This document shows, in pieces, positions 12,604-13,023 of a DNA stretch of 13,023 bases. The DNA comes from Faecalibacterium sp. UBA1771 (lineage in GTDB: Bacteria > Bacillota > Clostridia > Oscillospirales > Ruminococcaceae), in NCBI GenBank assembly GCA_002315315.1, contig DCGT01000027.1, forward strand, positions 26,595 through 39,617, given 5' to 3'. The notes under the pieces are model-generated. The model did not search any database and had not been told where the DNA came from. It saw only the letters and a list, made by a program, of their open reading frames with translations. The position numbers and the translations under genes are program-made. Every line of letters begins with the position of its first letter. The first letter of the stretch is position 1.

Positions 12604-13023
12604 TTATTTCACTATCCCATTCCAATTGTTTACAATAATATCTGCGTTACTTTCAAGGTCCGCAACACCATCCAATTCAATTTTTATACACGACATATTT
12701 TTCATCCATTCTATCTGTTCTCTCATATTTGGTGAACCATCTTCTTCATAACTTCGATTGTCTTCCAAAAATCTCATATGGCTTTCATACATATCTCCAC
12801 CTTCAAGTACTCTTTCGCCAAATCGCTCTATTGCCCTTTCATGAACACGTTGTACACGAATATTAGGTTCAACATACAGAAACACCATCATTTTAAATTT
12901 ATCATCAAATGCATAATGAAAAGAACTCATTGAGCCAGCCATCACAAAATGTCTATATGGTGCAATATCGTTACTCAGCCTACTAATTTTTTCCTCTTTC
13001 GTATACATTTGTGTATATGGATT
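12604..13023 (-). CDS. P-loop kinase-like / AAA-family ATPase, C-terminal fragment (runs off the right edge)
   Basis: The frame is open to the window edge; 139 codons are visible, starting NPYTQMYTKEEKISRLSND. There is an internal Met at 13008, but the frame continues past it and the sequence lacks any P-loop, so the ATP-binding N-terminus must lie outside. What remains fits the C-terminal half of small nucleoside/adenylate-kinase-like ATPases: a conserved HFVMAGSMSSF strand, FDDKFKMMVFLYVEPNIRVQRVHERAIERFGERVL (lid-like Arg-rich helix, split here by description only: FLYVEPNIRVQRV then RFGERVLEGG), and a final IKIELDGVADLESNADII. Substrate is unknown. The gene is visibly AT-richer than its neighbours and has its own strong terminator, which may mean it was acquired horizontally. 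Confidence 0.75.
   Translation of the reverse strand, partial: NPYTQMYTKEEKISRLSNDIAPYRHFVMAGSMSSFHYAFDDKFKMMVFLYVEPNIRVQRVHERAIERFGERVLEGGDMYESHMRFLEDNRSYEEDGSPNMREQIEWMKNMSCIKIELDGVADLESNADIIVNNWNGIVK

Noticed and set aside
1..13023. CRISPR arrays, tRNA genes, transposases, toxin-antitoxin or defence operons
   Set aside because: Looked for on both strands; no regularly spaced repeats, tRNA-like cloverleaf with CCA-end context, or characteristic protein motifs were found.

Overview
The window looks like a chromosomal stretch of a low-to-moderate GC Firmicute of class Clostridia, probably an anaerobic gut Oscillospiraceae/Ruminococcaceae-type bacterium. The reasons are the zinc-type L33 (rpmG)-secE-nusG-rplK order, strong AAGGAGG-type ribosome binding sites, a CIRCE/HrcA heat-shock operator, a DUF1292 protein, a rubredoxin-fused flavoprotein and a PepD-type dipeptidase. 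The genus is inference; no rRNA gene is present to settle it.

Layout. 1-1260 (minus strand): the transcription/translocation/ribosome cluster rpmG-secE-nusG, then a 260-nt structured spacer and the first codons of rplK running off the left edge. 1261-1606: a divergent control region with a strong minus promoter for rpmG and a plus promoter for pepD. 1607-3022 (plus): pepD, ended by a terminator shared with a convergent EamA permease (3154-4044, minus). 4261-5007 (minus): two consecutive half-size TauE/SafE proteins that together make one full-length transporter. 5008-5320: a non-coding stretch with a terminator-like hairpin, a 25-bp palindrome and a G+C-rich intergenic repeat. 5321-5674 (minus): a DUF1292 protein, divergent from a GNAT acetyltransferase (5838-6278, plus). 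6365-7785 (plus): a cyclophilin lipoprotein and a flavin-reductase/rubredoxin fusion, each with its own promoter. 7973-9604 (minus): a YdcF/SanA-type membrane protein and a metallo-beta-lactamase-fold hydrolase, the latter divergent from htpG (9784-11652, plus), whose promoter carries a textbook CIRCE operator.

The right end (about 11700-13023) differs in character: a decayed methyltransferase-like pseudogene with one nonsense codon and two homopolymer deletions, a stretch resembling an orphan rRNA leader/spacer (hairpin plus boxA-like sequence), a strong minus-strand terminator, and an AT-richer P-loop kinase fragment cut by the window edge. This resembles an accessory or rearranged junction.

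How the genes work together: most are independent housekeeping units (translation/secretion, peptide catabolism, metabolite export, protein folding, oxygen/NO-type stress redox chemistry) with their own promoters and terminators. I see no CRISPR array, transposase, toxin-antitoxin pair or defence operon. The most unusual material is regulatory or decayed rather than a new multi-gene system.
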